Positions 25,001-31,240 are shown, counted from the first letter of the stretch. The stretch is 64,000 nt of DNA from Turritopsis dohrnii (GCA_027922465.2 BQMF02000014.1:1941529-2005528), one strand, 5' to 3'. The notes: a model not told the origin generated them from the sequence alone. Numbers and translations: made by a program.

Positions 25001-28000
25001 AAAAACAACAAACAATACAATAATCTTGACATTAATTCTCCTTTAGCAGATGGGTGAGAAGTGGGATGTCACATAAATAGCAGTGTGAATCATGAACATT
25101 TCTATCTGGATAATGGTGAAAATGAAAAATTCTTTTATAGATATGAACTTGTATCTATTTGTCACTCGTAAATCCATTTTTTAAAAACTGGAACAGTGTA
25201 ATATTAATTGAAGCTATGTTCAATCGTCCCATTCCCATCAGGTAAAATCACCTAAAATTCATGGCAATGAAGAACTCTTTCATTCAAATAGTGTGTATAT
25301 TTCCATAGAAATGCACTTCCTCACAGTGATTGTTCAACATTAATCCACATTAATCCACTGGGTCAATATAATATACAAGCACACTGTGATTATCTCTCTC
25401 TTTCACAATCAGACAAAATATTAAAAAGAATGCAACTCACTGATTCTCCATTAAATGCAGGAGTATTAAGCCATGTAACAACTAGAGCACGACTTGGATC
25501 CACATTAAAGCTGTCATCTTCTTTTCCAATAACCTTCTCAATGGCTGTAACATCGGAATTTGAAACACTCGTTCTTGTAAATATACCACATTCTTCGTTG
25601 TTGCAATTGGAAATTTGCGAGGCAGAAGAATACACAAGAATGGAATACATTGGAAATTGCGATAGATTGACGTCTTCATTTCTTTGTGCATAAATAGCTC
25701 CATTATTGTTAACCTAGAAAACAGAAATGATAGAGGGTAATAAAACAACGTGAAAAGAAAACACGTGTTCGGTGGTTTCTCAAGGTCCGGCATATCTACG
25801 GTTAAAAATTTTGTCGGTACAAATTTTCGTCGGACGAAATTTTTCCTGGTAAGATTTATGAGCTATTTTAAGAAAATCTTTGAAAAAGTTTCTGGGTTTT
25901 TTTAAAAAAAAGTCTGGATTACCGTATTTCCTCTAATAAACGCCGCCCTCTATTTAACGCCGCTCTTATGTCCGATCGTTTGTAGTAAACGCCACCCTCT
26001 AACAAACGCCACCCTCTATTGAACGCCGCATCTTGAAAAGCAGCGTTTATTAGAAAACAGGCTAAAGAAGAATTACAAACAAGTTTTCATCTCATACCAA
26101 AGATATTGCTCTTCTTTGACATTTTTGTGAACAAACAACAAAAACATTTTCACACAATCTTTTGTAACGTTTTTTAGGATAAGAAAACATTGTTGTTTAA
26201 GTTTGCTTCTGTCCAATTTTTCATTTGTAATAAACGCCGCTCTCTAATGAGCGCCTCCCCCTATTAAACGCCGCATAGAAAACCTTGAATTTGTAATAAA
26301 CGTCGCGGCGTTTATTAGAGGAAATACTGGATATATCTTCATCTTGTCCTCATGATTTATTTGTGTGGATATGATTTATGTAAGAGTCACGTGTCCCTGA
26401 GAAGAATTAGAATATGCAATTGAAATTAAATGACGCTCATATTTCAAGTCTGTAAAATATAGTATGTACAATGTTTTTTCGCAAAGGGTTTGCGACGAGA
26501 TCCTTCCAGTTTTTGATTTGCTATCTTCTGCCTGTAGATTGCGAAAATAGGCTCCCAATAATATCGGGTGATAGCCAATGAAAGTGTGTCAGTAGACAAA
26601 AGTGGAAAATAAATTTTATACGATATATTCTGGCTAGAAAAAAAACCCCATTTATTTGAGAACAGAATATTTGTTCCTAAGGTATTCTCATTCTTTGAAT
26701 GGGTCTAGAGGGGCCCTTTCACAAACAACGTTCATTCGATAATCTATAATTCATTTAACGCCTTGGTATTTGCTGGATAAAAACGGTATTGCATACCGGA
26801 TATCAATATATTATTTTCATATGTTGTTGGCCTTCTATAAACGCTCCAAAAGTTCAGAAAGGAATGTGAACAAATATTCCAATTATTTTTCCAATATAAT
26901 AAAACACACACAAAAAATGGAATTCATTGGAAACCGTCTTCAATTAATCTTAGTAGGGGGTATTGTTTTTCTTTGTATTACTTACCATGTTGCATTTCCG
27001 AGTAAACAATTAGACGGTGTTCAAATTTTGGCTTTTGCAACTCTAAGCACTTTTTGTATTAAGCTATATTCAGTAACCTCGTACTCAGACTTTATAACAT
27101 TTTTGATATACGGAGGATATTCTTCACCACCTTTCCCATGTCAGATAAGGCATGAAAGCTTGGGTTGGTCGTTGATGGTTAAATACTCCTTAAGGCTTCA
27201 TTATATCTAAACTTCACTCTTATCACACGAACACATAAAAACACGTTCCAAAAATTTACAGGATGAAAATAGAAATAGTTTGTTTTTTCCTAGTTGCAAA
27301 ATAGTTTTGCAAATATCATTATCTATACGTCCATATCATGAACATATTCATGAAAAAAATGTTTTATTTAGATGATATTAAATTTGTTACAAGTTAGTAG
27401 AGATGTCCATGAATAATTCCCTACAAGGACAGCATTTACTTTATTTCAAGTAAGTATGGGAAATAATGTCGTTCCTTTTGATAGAGAAAATTCTAAAAAA
27501 AAGTGATTACTCAGTGGCCAAATTTGTTGAAAAGCCACTGCGGAGATGTGCATTTCTATAGAAATATCCATGCTATTTCAATAAAAATGCTCATCATCGC
27601 AGTGGCTTTTTGACGTTTTTGCCCACTGAAATATTTCTTTTTATGTGCTATGAAAATGTCGATACCATGAATATGGCTCACAATCAGCTTGTTATGGGAT
27701 CATATGATTTTTTTAGGATAAACATTATACCTTTCTACCGTTTATGCAGTTTAAAAAATCAATTCCTCATAAAAACAGGCAGGACATCTGAGGAAATATT
27801 ATTAACAAGACATTCCTTTCCAATTGCTTTGTAAATAATTAACTGGGGTACTACTTATGTAGTTGAGTCAACAAGTGTTTCGAAAAAGGTTAAGATATTT
27901 TAAGCAAAAAAAAAAAAAAGATCTAAATAAAACTCATCAAATAGTGAGAAACAATAAACGCTTTTAAAAACAAAAAATACAAAGTTTTATGAAAACATTT

Positions 28001-29074
28001 TATTTACTACACGAAACTTTTCGTAACAAAGTTTTTAAGTGAGGCAAATTTCAAATTGAAAATGTAAGTTTCGTGTAGTAAATAAGATGTTTTTATAAAA
28101 CAAAGAAGAAACGTTATGAATTATTTTTTTGATTTCATCCCAAGCAAAACGACTAATTTTTATTCTTCCTAATTTCTTTTTTGTCATTTTATTTTATTAT
28201 AATATTATATTATCTATTATAAATTTTATAATATATTTTATATTTTATATTATATTATATTAATTTATTATAATATTTGCTTATAAGTATATGCAAAAAT
28301 TCATTTTCATTATAATATTTTCGTCGACCTGATGTCAACTCGTCAGCGATGATTTCTGGAATTATTGTATATACTTATAAGCAAATAAAATAAAAAGACA
28401 AAAAAGAAACTAGGAAAAAAAGAAACCTTTTGCAGTAAAATAAATCTTTGCAAGGTCCACCATATCAAATCCGTCAAAGCACATCCAAATTTGCTGTTTT
28501 TGACGAAATCATGAAAGACGAACAAGAAATTTGAATTCAGGATATAGTCAATATGATGTATATGGACATTTCATATGGACAATTTAATTAGAAACTGAAG
28601 CAGTTTGAAAATTTAGTCTAAATTAAGCCTACATAACGTGGATATTCAATGATTTATTTTCAACGAATCATCATACAAGATTTATCAGTTGAATATACAA
28701 AACTGGGACAATATGCTTGCACTAAGGGTTACGGATAATAGGCACTTTTTTATGTGAGAATCAGTTGATCTCTTGAAATTAGCGCACATCCAGAGAAATT
28801 CGTTTAACACGGACATCTACTAAGTAGACCTATTTCTTGACTCTTTTGAGAGCCTCCCATTTAATGAAGGTATTAATATAAGTCTTCAAAAAAATGTAAA
28901 TTTTCTTACATGAAATTCTTTCACCAATTTTGCTTCAAACCGAACAGCTGTGGTTGTATTAACATCGAATGACTTGTCACCATCATGCTTAGTATCACCA
29001 TATTTCACACCATATGGTAAAAACACAGCAAAGCACGAAGTATAAATTGAAAACAGAAAGAACAATATCTTCAT
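979..29074 (-). CDS. secreted NIDO-Kazal-MAM-MAM protein, multi-exon, 3' partial
   Basis: One minus-strand gene can be assembled from 12 coding exons: 28910-29074, 25441-25713, 16207-16317, 14362-14509, 13632-13826, 9315-9368, 8814-8831, 8608-8718, 8108-8394, 7420-7507, 1340-1354 and 979-1089. They give 1576 coding bases, about 525 residues. Every exon has AG before it (except the first) and GT after it, and all junction phases agree. Predicted order: signal peptide and NIDO domain (residues 1-232), one Kazal-type cysteine module, a short Thr/Ser-rich linker, a complete MAM domain, a five-codon linker and the start of a second MAM domain. NIDO, Kazal and MAM are extracellular modules, so the product is probably a secreted or cell-surface adhesive or matrix protein. 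All boundaries after the NIDO block that separate modules are phase 1, the usual signature of exon shuffling. Extra alternative exons in the large introns, a transmembrane segment or more MAM repeats outside the window cannot be excluded. Confidence 0.85.
1340..1354 (-). CDS. 15-base linker micro-exon
   Basis: This exon has an acceptor (TTTTTATAG) and a donor (GTATGA) and phase 1 on both sides. It contributes ALVHK plus the shared codon before the second MAM domain. It sits in the same place relative to its MAM exon as the 18-base exon 8814-8831 does to the first MAM domain, which supports it despite its size. Skipping it would keep the reading frame. Confidence 0.55.
2043..2111. repeat. perfect 34-bp-arm palindrome
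   Basis: Arms 2043-2076 and 2078-2111 are exact reverse complements separated by a single base. The palindrome is AT-rich and lies inside the 1768-3431 element. It may be a foldback MITE or an arrested hairpin product. Confidence 0.85.
2285..2830. repeat. dispersed repeat, inverted relative to 12480-12880
   Basis: Landmarks shared in reverse order and orientation with 12480-12880 include a GTTGAGCATG motif, TCACTTAATATACCT, a CTAGCAACAGCAAATTGGTG block, TTCTTTCGT and a GC-rich pocket around 2735-2810 with TCATAATGAGAAGAC. The two copies are diverged with indels. No coding potential is recognised. Confidence 0.6.
3697..4971. mobile_element. 1.28-kb hAT-like TIR element
   Basis: The termini are CAGGCCCTGCCCGGA (from 3697) and the reverse complement of CAGGCCCTGTCCGGA (ending 4971). 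AAGCCA directly flanks both ends (3691-3696 and 4972-4977), a 6-base target duplication. The CAG start resembles hAT elements, which usually duplicate 8 bases, so the superfamily is uncertain. Both subterminal regions are rich in GCACGTGC. A short acidic reading frame (about 4140-4255, DSGSENEDD then SEDEDYD) may be the relic of a protein N-terminus; no transposase core is seen. Confidence 0.65.
4978..5561. other. intron, no gene seen
   Basis: This is AT-rich intronic sequence. A region at 5230-5350 repeats CGAAAGTT/AACTTTCG in both orientations, perhaps a decayed small inverted-repeat element. No exon or complete element is supported. Confidence 0.4.
5562..5813 (-). mobile_element. tRNA-derived SINE, copy A
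   Basis: Read on the minus strand from 5813, the element starts GCAGTAGTGGCTTAGTGG, giving a Pol III A-box-like TGGCTTAGTGG. A B-box-like GGTTTAAACCC lies near 5753-5763, one change from the GGTTCRANNCC consensus. A tRNA-unrelated body follows and the element ends in ATTAAAA and a poly(A) run (plus-strand T run at 5562-5574). Copy B at 11836-12085 has the same ends and length. This is the architecture of a tRNA-derived SINE of about 250 bases. Both copies lie antisense in the plus orientation within introns. Confidence 0.8.
5814..7419. other. intron with decayed repeats
   Basis: No exon is visible. Positions 6495-6650 contain repeated TTAAATTTGGCG-like motifs in both orientations, suggesting an old element. 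The rest is AT-rich sequence without a supported feature. Confidence 0.35.
7420..7507 (-). CDS. exon: end of first MAM domain
   Basis: This 88-base exon follows TTCCTTGCAG, enters in phase 0 and leaves in phase 1 before GTAAAC. It encodes the conserved C-terminal MAM strand, including DIAIDDISVTMGTTC, with the acidic DIAIDDIS motif typical of MAM domains and a closing Cys. Confidence 0.9.
8108..8394 (-). CDS. exon: core of first MAM domain
   Basis: This 287-base exon runs from a TTCTTAG acceptor to a GTAAGT donor, entering in phase 1 and leaving in phase 0. It encodes the central MAM region: GYYVYREA, CLKFAYHMYGSDMGTLKVYY and the W-containing segment NNVWHFKTIDL. The GxLxFxYHMxG-like and GTLxVYY patterns are diagnostic of the family. 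Confidence 0.92.
8608..8718 (-). CDS. exon: start of first MAM domain
   Basis: This 111-base exon lies between TTTAG and GTATGT, phase 1 on both sides. It encodes FDCNFESGSCGISLGDW, then the DCCGT segment and GPSVDAS. CDFE..CG and the following Trp are standard for MAM starts. It is a near-duplicate of exon 979-1089. Confidence 0.9.
8814..8831 (-). CDS. 18-base linker micro-exon
   Basis: The exon is bounded by TTCTTGTAG and GTATAG, phase 1 on both sides, and adds STTVDK before the first MAM domain. Its counterpart at 1340-1354 supports it. It could be skipped without a frameshift. Confidence 0.6.
9315..9368 (-). CDS. 54-base Thr/Ser linker exon
   Basis: Bounded by ATTTTTAG and GTAAGT with phase 1 on both sides, this exon encodes TTTSGHNSNVINDEVAS. 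It fits between the Kazal exon and the MAM block. Low complexity and lack of a domain make it less secure than its neighbours. It is likely an O-glycosylated spacer. Confidence 0.55.
9640..10330. repeat. dispersed repeat family with CGACCAACCGTTA landmark
   Basis: Two partial tandem copies (9640-9800 and about 10070-10290) share GATGATGTCACAG, CAAACTTTTCATC, AAAATGTCAGTT and CCCTATT. Further copies occur at 30890-31080 (same orientation), 20700-20860 and 15690-15770 (opposite). Nearby positions 9890-10070 share a TTTTACGTAG-type segment with 20640-20680. No reading frame is convincing. This is a multi-copy non-coding element whose ends I could not define. Confidence 0.5.
10996..11650. repeat. 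possible decayed inverted-repeat element
   Basis: CATAACTTGTTACGGTCCTCTG near 10996 and CAGAGGACTGTTGTTATG near 11620 are imperfect inverted copies. Inside them CGTCGTATTTGAAAATTGCAACAG and ATGCCATCGTAAATTCAG are also partly inverted. This suggests a ~650-base non-autonomous element. No duplication was found, so support is modest. Confidence 0.3.
11836..12085 (-). mobile_element. tRNA-derived SINE, copy B
   Basis: This is the second copy of the element at 5562-5813. On the minus strand it starts GCAGTAGTGGCTTAGTGG at 12085, has a good B-box match GGTTCAAACCC (12024-12034) and ends in a short poly(A) (plus-strand T run 11836-11845). Copy B keeps the B box better than copy A. The copies differ at scattered positions, indicating independent, moderately old insertions. 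Confidence 0.8.
12253..13384. mobile_element. possible TIR element with CAGCGCAAATGCGC motifs
   Basis: CTTCTCCATGA at 12253 and TCATGGAGAAG ending 13384 are inverted. Subterminal blocks on both sides carry GCGCAAATGCGCT and TTGCCAGCG motifs, unusually GC-rich for this region. The segment 12480-12880 inside is the inverted relative of 2285-2830. I found no clear target duplication and no coding sequence. Confidence 0.35.
13632..13826 (-). CDS. exon: Kazal/follistatin-like module
   Basis: This 195-base exon runs from TTTTGCAG to GTAAGA, phase 1 on both sides, so it is a free-standing shuffled module. It encodes DCSHCKGEETWIHHTCT followed by APVCDVEGKKYDNTCEFHKQ, then ACQMKG and AQCNG. The VCxxxGxxYxNxCEFxxxxC core is the Kazal signature. 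Kazal modules inhibit serine proteases or serve as structural modules in matrix proteins. Here, inside a NIDO-MAM protein, a structural role is as likely as inhibition. Confidence 0.9.
14362..14509 (-). CDS. exon: C-terminal part of NIDO domain
   Basis: This 148-base exon starts after CCTAG in phase 0 and ends at GTATAC in phase 1. It encodes VGFKGEYRNACEVLPS and a Cys-containing tail ending NFQCSE. The VGF start after the preceding exon fits the (A/V)GF motif that closes NIDO domains. Three Cys follow. Confidence 0.8.
14542..14902. mobile_element. 361-bp MITE, 5-bp target duplication, copy 1
   Basis: The termini are CAGTGTCTGATCTTA and the inverted CAGTGTCTAATCTTA. AATCT flanks both ends (14537-14541 and 14903-14907). 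An inverted copy of the family lies at 29709-30064, also with a 5-base duplication. Both contain GGGCCACCA blocks. The CAG start and 5-base duplication suggest a hAT-related or similar non-autonomous family. Confidence 0.75.
14908..16206. other. intron, repeat fragments
   Basis: No exon is seen. Positions 15690-15770 hold an opposite-strand fragment of the repeat at 9640-10330. A phrase around 15930-16010 (GGCCCACATCAGTGG) may derive from another old element. The remainder is AT-rich. Confidence 0.35.
16207..16317 (-). CDS. exon: central NIDO strands
   Basis: This 111-base exon enters and leaves in phase 0 between TTGGATTAG and GTAAGA. It encodes VITFQVVVISDGVKTYSIL and an acidic SYENLEFEDD segment. 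TFQVV..SDGxxTYxIxxY is the core motif of NIDO domains (nidogen, alpha-tectorin, mucin-4 type). Confidence 0.9.
16560..16646. repeat. short tandem duplication, 49-bp period
   Basis: AGTTTAGGTGTGCAACTGCC at 16560 recurs at 16609 with one change, followed in both by AGTCTTGTCATATTGAG. Confidence 0.85.
17399..17436. repeat. 38-bp perfect palindrome
   Basis: The sequence from 17399 to 17436 is self-complementary with no spacer (TTTGAAACTTGAGTATAAT and its inverse). It may be a deletion remnant of a foldback element. Confidence 0.85.
17880..18445 (+). pseudogene. LINE reverse transcriptase C-terminal fragment (part 1)
   Basis: The reading encodes SVRYLGVILDPHLNWESHF, LSILRHFLPRNTLINVYHAL and ALRLITFSHFRHSSKP then YEILNSLAPI. 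This is the region C-terminal to the catalytic YxDD block of non-LTR retrotransposons of the CR1/Jockey/L2 type. The catalytic block is absent, as in a 5'-truncated copy. The frame breaks near 18440, where the next expected residues (an HNTR motif) appear only at 22990. The copy was therefore split by later insertions. It lies in the intron of the minus-strand NIDO gene, in opposite orientation. Confidence 0.8.
18500..19163. mobile_element. Tigger/pogo-like derivative, TA target
   Basis: The ends CAGTGGAACCTCTAAT and ATTAATAGAGGTTCCACTG are flanked by TA on both sides, as in Tc1/mariner-type elements, and CAGTGGAACCTC resembles known pogo/Tigger ends. Subterminal GAGGTGACCGATGTATGGAG units repeat. 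A minus-strand remnant at 18820-19008 encodes an acidic stretch (EVEDDFDIERPE) followed by AALSIVDELNNFC, like the C-terminal tail of Tigger transposases. The catalytic core has been deleted. Confidence 0.75.
19292..19861 (-). CDS. hypothetical 189-aa protein nested in intron
   Basis: The first ATG is at 19861 and the frame is open to a stop at 19292-19294. The start repeats MADQHALNNMADDQHALAPL, followed by a basic Ser-rich middle (FSSPNEEFCAIYNRAKRKKS) and a C-terminal block DVILLPSSNEDSVVRHHRKA then GWSSNEVINYF. I recall similar N-terminal blocks (a W-S-x-x-E-V motif after a short beta region) in cnidarian proteins annotated as G2/M-phase E3 ligase-like, but I cannot verify that. After the stop, another frame stays open and reads NKDKLGLIQNVKIDEVK up to a GTAAGT. 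A one-base frameshift next to a 12-base tandem duplication (AAAGAAATCTTC twice) therefore probably truncates a longer first exon. It lies within the NIDO gene intron on the same strand. Likely a mobile or decayed gene copy. Confidence 0.4.
   Translation of the reverse strand: MADQHALNNMADDQHALAPLVEGIIKHPAFRESVNRMLAPAKNEDCHVSSRRTNFSSPNEEFCAIYNRAKRKKSDERGGNTTTTTFCSISSSSSAGTCGSTPVFQRGTIYKRNKTSSSKAKKPKISIYRTKDVILLPSSNEDSVVRHHRKAILMRNGFVRSELEIEKGWSSNEVINYFKEIFKEIFKQR
21060..21900 (-). pseudogene. decayed coding region of a widespread uncharacterised family
   Basis: On the minus strand a reading passes through AVIKKNNFSIFTQ, then QLFSRLYIACQVRDGNLEEF, STLLHCL and CIILDGAAIVNI, up to 21365. After a 133-base MITE it resumes with TFQEYATQKFTPHIQKQL and VNIVWGVYVENSLKSLARQK. 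From memory, this order of motifs (FSRL-C-Q-R-G-L--FF-HEN, V-LDGAA-V, F-P-I, R-D-VWD-Y) recurs in many uncharacterised marine invertebrate proteins. Stops, a frameshift around the MITE and loss of both ends show it is inactive. Its place between long inverted termini suggests it was coded by, or captured by, that element. Confidence 0.6.
21228..21360. mobile_element. 133-bp MITE with TTAA duplication
   Basis: The element has inverted ends GGGAAGAAATTTTTGCGGG and CCCGCGAAAATTTCTTCCC and is flanked by TTAA (21224-21227 and 21361-21364). TTAA targets are typical of piggyBac and Kolobok families. It sits inside the coding relic at 21060-21900, so it came after that sequence. Confidence 0.8.
22448..22842. 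mobile_element. 395-bp foldback element with 20-bp internal repeats
   Basis: TATATGTGACGGTTTGAGGG at 22448 and its near-inverse ending at 22842 form ~40-base terminal inverted repeats. The inside is a string of ACTGATAAATCGAACGAATT units (20 bases, about five copies at 22629-22740) plus inverted versions, so much of the element can fold on itself. Similar ends occur near 11630-11672 and possibly 140-175. Confidence 0.75.
22960..23461 (+). pseudogene. LINE 3' end (part 2) with TTAC tail
   Basis: The frames encode AHNTRGSSIRLLARPF, then after a frameshift GLNSIHYQCIISWNHM and FKSHCKEVLLNQYFP before a stop near 23180. This is the conserved C-terminus of CR1/Jockey-type LINE polymerases (HNTR, SI-YQ---WN, FK---K--LL--Y). 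The 3' UTR carries a GTTT microsatellite and ends AATAAATTACTTACTTACTT, a tetranucleotide tail typical of such LINEs. It continues the fragment at 17880-18445. Confidence 0.75.
23225..23310. repeat. GTTT/GTTTTTT microsatellite
   Basis: Seven or so tandem TTTG units are followed by irregular TTTTGTTTTTTG repeats, within the LINE 3' UTR. Confidence 0.9.
23462..25275. other. intron, no gene seen
   Basis: A TCCACTTTGG motif recurs (near 23669 and 23803, and at 22940). A short acidic frame at 24187-24378 (SEDNTVSEDDDDDN) has no recognisable domain. Several short TATATATA runs are present. No exon is supported. Confidence 0.35.
25276..25340 (-). mobile_element. small MITE-like repeat, copy 1 of 3
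   Basis: On the minus strand it contains CACTGTGAGGAAGTGCATTT, then CTATGGAAATATACACACTATTT. Related copies lie at 27535-27620 and 52600-52690 on the plus strand. The shared core is GTGCATTTCTATAGAAATAT with a CACTG/CAGTG bracket. Confidence 0.5.
25441..25713 (-). CDS. exon: N-terminal NIDO region
   Basis: This 273-base exon is phase 0 on both sides between TTTTCTAG and GTGAGT. It encodes VNNNGAIYAQRNEDVNLSQF, a Cys pair (NCNNEECG) and SRALVVTWLNTPAF. V-NNNG-I and the VVTW motif before the next exon are hallmarks of NIDO domains. Confidence 0.9.
25922..26330. mobile_element. pogo-like MITE with AACGCCGCCCTC motifs
   Basis: The ends CCGTATTTCCTCTAATAAACG and its inverse GTTTATTAGAGGAAATACTGG lie at 25922 and 26330, with TA before the left end. 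Several AACGCC(G/A)CCCTCTA units repeat near both ends. No transposase is seen. The end sequence resembles pogo/Tigger-type MITEs. Confidence 0.65.
26331..27534. other. intron; one unrecognised 129-aa reading frame
   Basis: A plus-strand frame from ATG 26821 to 27210 encodes two hydrophobic stretches (RLQLILVGGIVFLCITYHVA and ILAFATLSTFCIKLY). No splice context or family is recognised, and it could be chance. The rest shows nothing. Confidence 0.2.
27535..27620 (+). mobile_element. small MITE-like repeat, copy 2 of 3
   Basis: GCCACTGCGGAGATGTGCAT starts the copy, which closes with CATCGCAGTGGC, giving a short inverted end GCCACTGCG/CGCAGTGGC. The core matches 25276-25340 and 52600-52690. Confidence 0.55.
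27979..28102. repeat. imperfect inverted repeat
   Basis: AAGTTTTATGAAAACATTTT plus ATTTACTACACGAAACTT and the inverted AAGTTTCGTGTAGTAAAT plus AAGATGTTTTTATAAAAC form arms of about 37 bases around a ~50-base spacer. This is a small foldback MITE. Confidence 0.6.
28175..28400. repeat. AT-only tract and inverted TTGCTTATAAGTATAT
   Basis: 28175-28275 is almost purely A and T (TATAATATTATATT-like repeats). TTTGCTTATAAGTATATG at 28277 is inverted at about 28367-28387. The rest of the interval up to 28909 is plain intron. Confidence 0.5.
28910..29074 (-). CDS. exon 1: signal peptide and start of NIDO domain
   Basis: The start codon at 29074 opens MKILFFLFSIYTSCFA, a clear signal peptide with a Lys, a hydrophobic core and a likely cleavage after Ala. 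FLPYGVKYGDTKHDGD follows, the typical opening of a NIDO domain (F-P-G---GD). The exon ends phase 0 before GTAAGA after residue 55. The ATG is chosen because it gives the signal peptide directly. A non-coding 5' exon may exist further right. Confidence 0.88.
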
Positions 29075-29364
29075 TTTTCTGACCAGTAGTTACCTCTGCT
29101 ATACTTCATGGCATTTGCGAGTGTTCAGCTTTCTTGATCCTCTATTTAATGAGGTATGCCGAATTAAATCGATCACAATAGATTTCTTAGTAAGATTAAA
29201 AATTAGGAAACGTAACATGACTTTTGATTCCTCAATTTTATTAACAATAAATTCCTGTATAATGACATTTTTTCGTTGCATATATATTATTCTCGGAATT
29301 TTTGCAACACACCGATCCAATCCACCAATTAGCAAAGCGAACAAACAGTTTGTGATTTACATCA

Positions 29365-29377
29365 CTTATATTTATAC
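29365..29377 (-). promoter_or_regulatory. possible TATA box
   Basis: On the minus strand GTATAAATATAAG lies about 290 bases upstream of the NIDO gene start codon. In such AT-rich sequence this may be chance. No initiator was identified. Confidence 0.2.
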
Positions 29378-29479
29378 AGGCTACCTTGATTAAAGACAAT
29401 TCCATGGAACCAGATGGGTGTTCCCATTATGCCTTTTGAATCTATATTAATGCAAGAAGTCCTGGGATCAAGGTTTACG

Positions 29480-29663
29480 TTACGAAAATGTATCCGGCAT
29501 TCCAATTCGAACACACAAGGGGGCAAAGAAAACGTTCGATTTTTGGAAAGTTCGAATTACGGAGGTTTATTCACATAGAAATTACATGTGAAGGGATCAT
29601 GGAATTTGTTCGAATTAGGGAGAGTTCGATTTATGGAAGTTCTAATTATAGAGGTTCGACTGA
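29480..29663. mobile_element. pogo-like element end, partial
   Basis: AGTTCGATTTATGGAAGTTC and TAATTATAGAGGTTCGACTG end at about 29662, resembling the repeated TTCGAATTATAGAG ends of pogo-type MITEs. A similar fragment is at 56200-56245. The opposite terminus was not found. Confidence 0.35.
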
Positions 29664-29708
29664 ATTCTTAGTCACCGCTTTGTGCAACGAATGTTAAATG
29701 ATCACATT

Positions 29709-30064
29709 CAGTGTCTAATCTTAAGATTTTATCTGGGTGTCGTGCCGGGCCATTGACATCATTGGTTTTAAAATTGTTGGTGGCCCGAAGGAAATTTTAA
29801 TGGCTCGATATTCAATAACACTCTACAATTTCATTTGGACACACTTAGGAATGCTTACAAATTAGAAAGAAAGAGCTGAAATTGCAAAGACAAACATTAT
29901 AAAACTCAATTCTCTTGCAATGGAAATTCTTAAATCGTGTTTACAATTTATATACTTATTTTCGCCTGTCCATTTGGGCCACCACAACACTGGTTTTCAA
30001 AAATTTTGGTGGCCGGAATCAATTTCAGACAGTCTCAGACAGTCGGGCCACTGATAAGATCAGG
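29709..30064. mobile_element. MITE, copy 2 of the 14542-14902 family
   Basis: The sequence is an inverted copy of 14542-14902 and starts CAGTGTCTAATCTTAAG. The right end has lost its last bases (GATAAGATCAGG). ACATT flanks both sides (29704-29708 and 30065-30069), again a 5-base duplication. Confidence 0.75.
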
Positions 30065-30615
30065 ACATTATACCAGATAGCATGAAAAGTTTCTACTTGC
30101 GAAACAAAAAGTAACTTCTTTTTATATCCCCTTGTATATTATTGTAGTAACAATTATATGAAATTAGAAGAGCTGCTATGAACGTTTGTGTCGTTGATAA
30201 GACAGTTATGTGAAGTGTTTTCACGAGTGTAACAATTGACCTTTCCATACATTTTTCTTAACTAAACTACTCTACGCCACTTTGTTCTGATGTGATAATA
30301 TGATGAAAATTAACCCAATTTTCCAGCAGCGATTCCCAATTAAACAAATCTTAGAATCAAACAAACTATTTATAGCAATGTATCGCAACATAAGAATGTA
30401 TCAGAGCGAGGTGGAACTGGCCGGTTGAACAAAATATCAGCGTATAGCTGAAATTCGAGTAATCGTAATAAAACATGCCAATTAGCTGTACTCATTTGTT
30501 GACCGCATATGAGAAAATTCCAATCGATTTTAACTGGGCAATTATTACTTACGAATTAATTTGACGGAGTGAAGTTAAAAAAGAACATTATTTAGCCTAG
30601 ATCGCGTGATAAGCT

Positions 30616-30755
30616 CCTAAAGCCTGGTTCAGACCTGGCAAATACGAGATTATGGCAATTAAAAAAATCAATGGTTTGAATGCTCTCAAGTATTTGATAG
30701 GTAATAATAATCAATCAGTAACTTTTGATATTTCGTTGTCGTAAATTCTCATACC
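30616..30755. mobile_element. truncated copy of the GCCTGGTTCAGACCT element
   Basis: The stretch begins GCCTGGTTCAGACCTGGC and shares AATAATCAATCAGTAA and TTTTGATATTT-type blocks with the complete element at 32094-32352. The right terminus is missing. Confidence 0.5.
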
Positions 30756-30804
30756 AAAACTAACATAACTGAAATCAGAAATTTATGCTTTGATTATAAG
30801 TTAT

Positions 30805-31240
30805 TAAGGTATACTAGAGGCCAGAGCGTCGTCGCTCACCGCCCATGTTCAGTCTGCGTTGAGTTCACGAAAAATAAAATTAAGGAAATGGCATTGGTAA
30901 GTGTACCCATGTTGTTGAGCTCGAAAAACTGATCAAAAAAATGTATGGGATTGTTTTGCTACGACCAACCGTTACAGAGCTATTATCGTTCAAAGATTTT
31001 GATGACGTCACAAAAATTAGACCCAAATTTTTCATCACCCGAAACGTCAGTTATCCCTATTGGTTACGGAGATGATTTTCCCTAAATGCCACGTTCTATT
31101 TGGGTCTCAATGGAATGGCTTCACACTGACATTGCGTAAAAAATAAGAAATGATTTCTCTCGCAGCTCACCTACCATTTTGCGTGACAGACAAATAAACA
31201 AACAAACAGACAGACAGACAGACAGAGAATCGGCTATTAA
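30805..31240. repeat. repeat ending TACCATTTTGCGTGAC...GGCTATTAATATA
   Basis: A start like GGCCAGAGCGTCGTCGCTCACC and an end with TACCATTTTGCGTGACAGAC, an AACAGACAGACAG microsatellite and GAATCGGCTATTAATATAT are shared with 57132-57180 and 59362-59424. The middle (30890-31080) is a copy of the 9640-10330 repeat. The type is unknown. Confidence 0.5.

Noticed and set aside
29099..29393. Frames on both strands just upstream of the NIDO start codon
   Set aside because: No domain or conserved motif; more likely the 5' untranslated or promoter region of the NIDO gene.
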